A DNA stretch of 64,000 nt from NCBI RefSeq assembly GCF_910592395.1, contig NC_088312.1, forward strand, positions 3,720,001 to 3,784,000. The letters are read 5' to 3'. The DNA comes from Lineus longissimus (lineage: Eukaryota > Nemertea > Pilidiophora > Heteronemertea > Lineidae). Below are positions 59,501-64,000 of this stretch, piece by piece (positions within the stretch are counted from its first letter, which is position 1; every line of letters begins with the position of its first letter). Both the position numbers and the translations under genes were made by a program. The notes under the pieces were generated by a model that was not told where the DNA came from, ran no database searches, and saw only the letters and a program-made list of their open reading frames with translations.

Positions 59501-61616
59501 GTAGAGCTTCTTCGGATGACTGTACATTTTGTAAGAACCTTTGTGGCAGCTTAATGCAATTGCCATCTTTATCATACACCAAAGTCGTGGAAGAGGCACC
59601 AGTCTGAAAAGTAAATTGATGGCAGACGTAAGATTGAGAATGTTACAGCGAGAATATGTAGGCTATGAAGGACCAAGATGCAGAATATATTCATGCAGTT
59701 TTATCCAATTCGACACCAATTATTGCCTAGCTAAGGCAATATTGACATGGCATGATATCGAAAAAGAAAGACACTGATTTACGAGGACTCAAATCATGCC
59801 CCTTTTAGTATGGAGTGCAGGGTTCAGTGTAACATTTAACTTGGAAATGTAGTGCAGTGGCAGTGGCAGTTGCAGGCATTCTAGATTTAGAAGAGAATAA
59901 TCAGTTCAAAGTCTAGGTTCACTTAAAAGTAGGCCTACAGCAGATAGTTTCATTACCTTTTGCTGCAAATTCTTCACGATTTGTTGGCCTTCTGTTTTAT
60001 TTATTTTAAAAACTTTGAATTGCCTGCCAAGAGAATCCGGAACACCTTCAGGCCTACTTATGTTTGGTGCAGAATAATTCTTGATAATTGAAGCCACCTC
60101 ATCAGGTAGCTCATCAATGTTGACCGTCTCAACAAAGATGTCCTTCTCCAGTTTCTCCGAGCCGCCCAGATTTTGTTGTTCAACCTCAGCAATTAACATC
60201 TCCTCTGACCGTGTATCCTGTTCCCCCGCTTGTTGTGGCTGGGAGTTTATGTCTGTATCCATCACTAATGACTGCCACTGGACAGTTGGCATCTGATTTG
60301 AAGGGCCACTCAGAGTCTGTTCAGGAATTGTCTGGACAGCATTTGGCAAAGAGTCTGAAAGTTTGACACTCTCCAAAACAGCAAAACCTGGCACAGTTTC
60401 ATCACTTCGTTGTATCGTTATCTGAGAAGAGGGAATGACTAGAGTCTCTTGGCCAGAAATGGTCCTAGCAGTTCCCATCAGATGGGGTGGAATATCAGCA
60501 GTTGCTGCAGCAGTCAGAATCGTCAGACCAGAGTTTGCACCATACTGAGAACCTTCACCATGGCGTATACCTGTATTTTCATTTGCTAGAATAGAGTTGA
60601 TGACAGTTTGTGAGGCTGTGGTCAGCTCTGTGTAAATGGAAGTACCAGGTTCCACAGAACTCTCAGATATAACAGGACGGATCCCCTCAGTGACCACTCC
60701 TGTCGATGTCATCGGTGCAACACTGATTATTTCAACACAACAATCTTTCTGCTCCCCATCTTCGCACTCATCAGGTAACAGATGTGCTGGTGTGTCACAT
60801 GTTTGTAAAACAGTCTCCACTTGCATGGCGGCTAATGTTACAGCAGCACTGGTAGCATCCTCTAGTGATTTAACATCAGTACCACTACCGGCAGTCACAA
60901 CTGAGGGAATACGATTTTGCATTTGTGAATGGACAGTCTTGAGGTCATTGTTTTTCTCAATGACATCACCAGTAATTTCTTCAACACAGCATACCGTTTC
61001 TGACATTTTTTCAAAGTTCTTCTCAGCCTCACCAGCTGCAGAACTACCCCTTTCACTTAAATAGCTCTGCTGCCCAGACTCATCAACTGACATTTTACGG
61101 GCAGGAATACTAATACTAGCAGGAATTGAGTCAGTCCTCTTGCTCAGCGTTCTCTCCATTTCCTTATTACCAGTTCTCAAAACAGCTGTTAACTTCGAAG
61201 TAATAACTTCAGCTTTGGGAGATGTTTTCTGGGTGGCAGCATTTGGGGTCGATTTGGAAACGATCTTTTGCATTTCTGAAAACAGAATAGAATTATTATG
61301 ATAGCCATCCTAAGTCAACTGAATGATAACAACACAAGATAAATGACAATGACAAAATGCTGTTATTTTTCTTACTATCATCGCTTCCACCCAGCTTCTG
61401 TATCTTTGCCTTGGGGGTTCCAAATGATGTCTGCATCCCCTCTAACCATTTACTTTTGGTGCGTTTCCTGGAGGATCGCCGTACTCCATCCTCATCATCA
61501 CATGCAGCACTGGAAGTGGAAGCAGAGTCATCGCACTTTTTACCCCCATCTTCTATGGGTTTTTTTTCATTGATAGCTTTTTGACAGCCACGTGCCTTTT
61601 TGGTTTGTTGTGGCAT
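56525..61616 (-). CDS. Ten-finger C2H2 zinc-finger protein, probable transcription factor
   Basis: Five exons, in gene order: 61616-61376, 61275-59957, 59603-59429, 58987-58812, 58450-56525. Phases close to give 1278 aa. Start context ACCATGC is good. A basic patch at 46-56 (RRSSRKRTKSK) may be a nuclear signal. Residues 81-520 are acidic, Ser/Thr/Gln-rich and without a known domain. Fingers 1-7 run from C557 to about 758 (for example C557/C560/H573/H577; finger 3 has a Cx4C spacing at 613/618). An acidic linker of about 230 residues follows, then fingers 8-10 from C991 to about 1080. The acidic C-terminus ends near GDYIEIDGEMYKVEF. Exon 3 must end at GAA A|GTGTGT, not at the later AG|GTTTAT, to keep finger 2 in frame. 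The layout recalls ZFP64, ZFAT or ZNF335, but I cannot assign an orthologue. A DNA-binding regulator is inferred from the fingers. Confidence 0.9.
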
Positions 61617-62331
61617 GGTAAAGTTTCCTGAAATTAGATATCGATATCATTATCAGTCTAGGTTTGACCATGCTAAAAGTTCATTCATATCATTAGCAGC
61701 AATCTATTTTATATTTAATATCTGAAGAAGATGGTGTATTGCCCTTTGCTCTCTTGTAACTATAATCGAAAGTTCGTAAGTCGTTTGTGAAATTTATCGT
61801 TCTGTTTTCTTTCTTCATTCAACAGAACAGTGCAGCATGAGCAGATATCTTAGCGAGGGCGACCCTCCGGCCGAGACCCACCCTATAGTGGCCTGTACCA
61901 ACAGCACATGCCCTACCCAGCTACAACCTCAGGTGTCTAAGATTCACATTGTGCTGAAAAAATGCATGGAAACATGATAAAAACAAGACAATTTCTAGCA
62001 GTAGACAATTTATCTTCAAAGAGAGGAGGGGCAAATCGCCATGTTGTTTTCAGCCTCCAAGACGGCGAGTTCCGATACAAATCTCTGTCCTCTCGCTTCG
62101 ACTTAATCTGACGGTTAGATACGCCCTGTCCGTGCTAATCAAGCGAGTCAATAATAAAACTTGAATATAGGAAAATGTTTAAATGCTAATTCACCTGTAA
62201 ATCTGCTTATTTTTAATGTTTTATGGGCAAAAACAGACACCACAACACCCACGAATAAACCCAAACAACCTTTTGTCGTAATGTTCCCGTAGTTCAGACA
62301 TTTTGTCAGGTAAAGCCCATGCGCGGTACTC
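61617..62331 (-). other. Leader intron region of the zinc-finger gene
   Basis: A 3' splice site (ATCTAATTTCAG on the minus strand, exon resuming at about 61631) sits 14 nt before the start codon, so an untranslated exon must lie upstream. A minus-strand ACAG|GTGAAT near 62190-62200 is a possible donor. The stretch also holds a small GC-rich plus-strand frame listed separately. Confidence 0.35.
61837..61977 (+). CDS. Small GC-rich open frame, uncertain
   Basis: A 46-codon frame starting MSRYLSEGDPPAETHPIVAC and ending VLKKCMET. It follows a good 3' splice site (CTTCATTCAACAG, ending 61824) and includes CCTCAG|GTGTCT, which could be a donor. Its GC content is well above that of the flanks. It has no family resemblance I know. 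It lies in the presumed leader intron of the zinc-finger gene on the opposite strand. It may be a short exon of an overlapping transcript, a transposon piece or chance. Confidence 0.2.
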   Translation: MSRYLSEGDPPAETHPIVACTNSTCPTQLQPQVSKIHIVLKKCMET

Positions 62332-62377
62332 TGACGTCATCAGCATTCAATCGGCGGTAAATTTAAATTTCCCGCCG
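62332..62377 (-). promoter_or_regulatory. Candidate promoter of the zinc-finger gene: CRE and E2F-like palindrome
   Basis: TGACGTCA at 62332-62339 is a full CRE. At 62352-62377 a 26-bp near-palindrome (two mismatched pairs) joins GGCGGTAAA to TTTCCCGCC, which are E2F-like half-sites, around an AATTTAAATT centre. It lies about 720 bp before the minus-strand start codon, where a leader exon is expected. Cell-cycle or growth-linked expression would fit but is not shown. Confidence 0.45.
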
Positions 62378-62399
62378 TAAACTGACATCCACGACGAAA

Positions 62400-64000
62400 T
62401 GTTGTTAGCGGGATTGCTGGCCCTGGGCTACAGAACCATGCCTTGAATATATATTGCTAAGGATGGAAATGCATGACTTCAGCGAAAACGCCTCAAGGAG
62501 CAAGAACAGCGAACAGCAGTAGCCTACCACTAGAACAAAGCAGTTGCAGGAGTTGTTGCGAAACTGCATGCTGCCCACACCACGCTCCTTGTGGCTTGTG
62601 TAGCTGGTAATCCCAGATCCAAGCATTTTGCCAAGCCTTCCTTACAGGATCAAAATATACCATTCTTCCATAGCAGCCTTTTTTCGATCGTTTCTTTGCA
62701 CATGCAGTCCTGGTCATTGACCCTCAATGCATTGACATTGCTCATTCCAGACAACGCGCGTCAAGTATGCATGGGCGGAGGCTACGGAGGCAATACCACT
62801 GAAAGTTCAGTATGAGTCCTGCTGAAACTGGATCTCGTGGTGGTCAGAACGCCATTGCCCAATCAGAGCTATAGTCCGTCGTCATTCTGATGCAAATCAT
62901 ATCAAAGGAGACCGGATCACTCAGTTACACATATATTGTACATACTGCCTATCATGAAAATTGTGCTAACTTGTCCACCATAACTTGAATTCAATATTGC
63001 CTACATATTTTATCGCACTGAACGCAGGTCCATTTTCTTATTTGGCCACCGGCCGGGGCCAGAATAAATACATGTACATGTACATGTAATCAGTATAGGT
63101 TACTGGGTCAGCTCTGTTTAAAGTGCCTAACTGATGTTGTCCAGTGATATCTTAGGATGGGACAGTGGGGTGAAGCACATCGACATACATGCCATGATAT
63201 CATTAATTGAGTGAACCGTCATACTTCTGTCGGTCGTCAAGTGAATATGTTATCGCTATCCTCGAATATCGGAGGCAGTCGTATGCTTCTTCTCTCGCAC
63301 ACTTTGCGAGTGTTGGACCGAAGTTCAGGATGTGTAACCTTGGGAAATGAATAATAATCTAACGCATTTTCAATGTCAGTCGAGATATTTTATTCGCTCA
63401 AAAAACTACCAGAGTCGTAGAGCCCTCTGTATTGGCAATCAATGTAAAACATTCTCACGGTATACTGAGCACATTTTTCAACTTATTCCCGATACCTAAC
63501 ACTGTGTGTTCATTACCATGGCCAAAGCATGAAGCGTGCTATATTATTCTCTCTGGAGAATTATTGGGGCTGCGCCCCCCCCCCTGTCCTTGTTTAAGTT
63601 GAACACAACAATGCGATTTAGAACATACGATGAACTATAACGTAAGCGACGACGGCATATCATACACATCTGGAAAAAAATGAGATAGTTGTACTCTTTT
63701 CATCTCCATGAGATCAGTTGAGTTTCACTGGCATGATTAACACATTGGCCACATACTCTTAATGCCTGATTCTTCTCACCGTATAATATGGAGACAGATA
63801 TTGGTAGGCAAAATGTATGATGATCCCCACTGATCATCACTGTGTTCATCTGGTAACATGGACAAATGTCATCACATGCACTAAATTTCGAAGTAAATTT
63901 ACCGGCGGGACAAAAGTGAAAACAGAGTGTTCGTTGTTTTCGCACGTTGTGATTTCATCGTCATGGTTCCAAATCACCCTGATGTAACATGATTGCTCAT
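62400..64000. other. Intergenic to the window end
   Basis: No supported exon. It contains an (ACATGT)n-type run at 63069-63088 and a C-rich tract at about 63576-63584. The small open frames have no family resemblance. Confidence 0.4.

Noticed and set aside
60081-61064. Plus-strand frames of 71 and 142 aa
   Set aside because: Shadows of exon 2 of the zinc-finger gene on the minus strand.

Overview
This is eukaryotic genomic DNA, most likely from a marine invertebrate. The genes are split by short introns with standard GT..AG borders. The intergenic DNA is AT-rich and carries SINE, LINE and DNA-transposon remnants. Short TACATGTA-type repeats occur throughout. A protostome, perhaps lophotrochozoan, source is suggested by a neuropeptide receptor of the CCHamide/GGNG/bombesin type, but this is an inference with low certainty. 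No bacterial operon, CRISPR array, rRNA or intact virus was seen.

Layout. Positions 1-24,140 are gene-poor: I found no convincing coding exon, but there is a clean non-autonomous DNA transposon (5215-6167, 26-bp terminal inverted repeats, 9-bp target duplication), degenerate tandem repeats and a perfect hairpin. A single-exon class A GPCR lies at 24,211-25,386 (+). A nine-exon copper type II, ascorbate-dependent monooxygenase (DBH/MOXD1 family, apparently without a DOMON domain) lies at 27,430-31,418 (-), with a hairpin array in one intron. Around 32.5-33.25 kb sit a tRNA-derived SINE, an octamer microsatellite and the 3' end of a LINE. A single-exon 241-aa protein at 33,716-34,441 (+) looks like a GTPase-fold protein whose P-loop and DxxG motifs have been lost. 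Positions 34.4-39.1 kb are intergenic, with an RFX-type X-box and a small foldback element. A full-length ABCA lipid transporter occupies 40,785-54,789 (+). I could close its reading frame over 28 exons (1722 aa), with one intron that must use a GC donor. Downstream and convergent with it is a five-exon, 1278-aa protein with ten C2H2 zinc fingers (56,525-61,616, -), with a candidate promoter near 62.33-62.38 kb.

The genes do not form a pathway. They are neighbours in a normal animal chromosome: a receptor, a secretory-pathway enzyme, a membrane lipid pump and a nuclear regulator. The item most worth following is the pseudo-GTPase. The exon models were built by hand from splice signals, phase and family resemblance. 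No search or alignment program was run.
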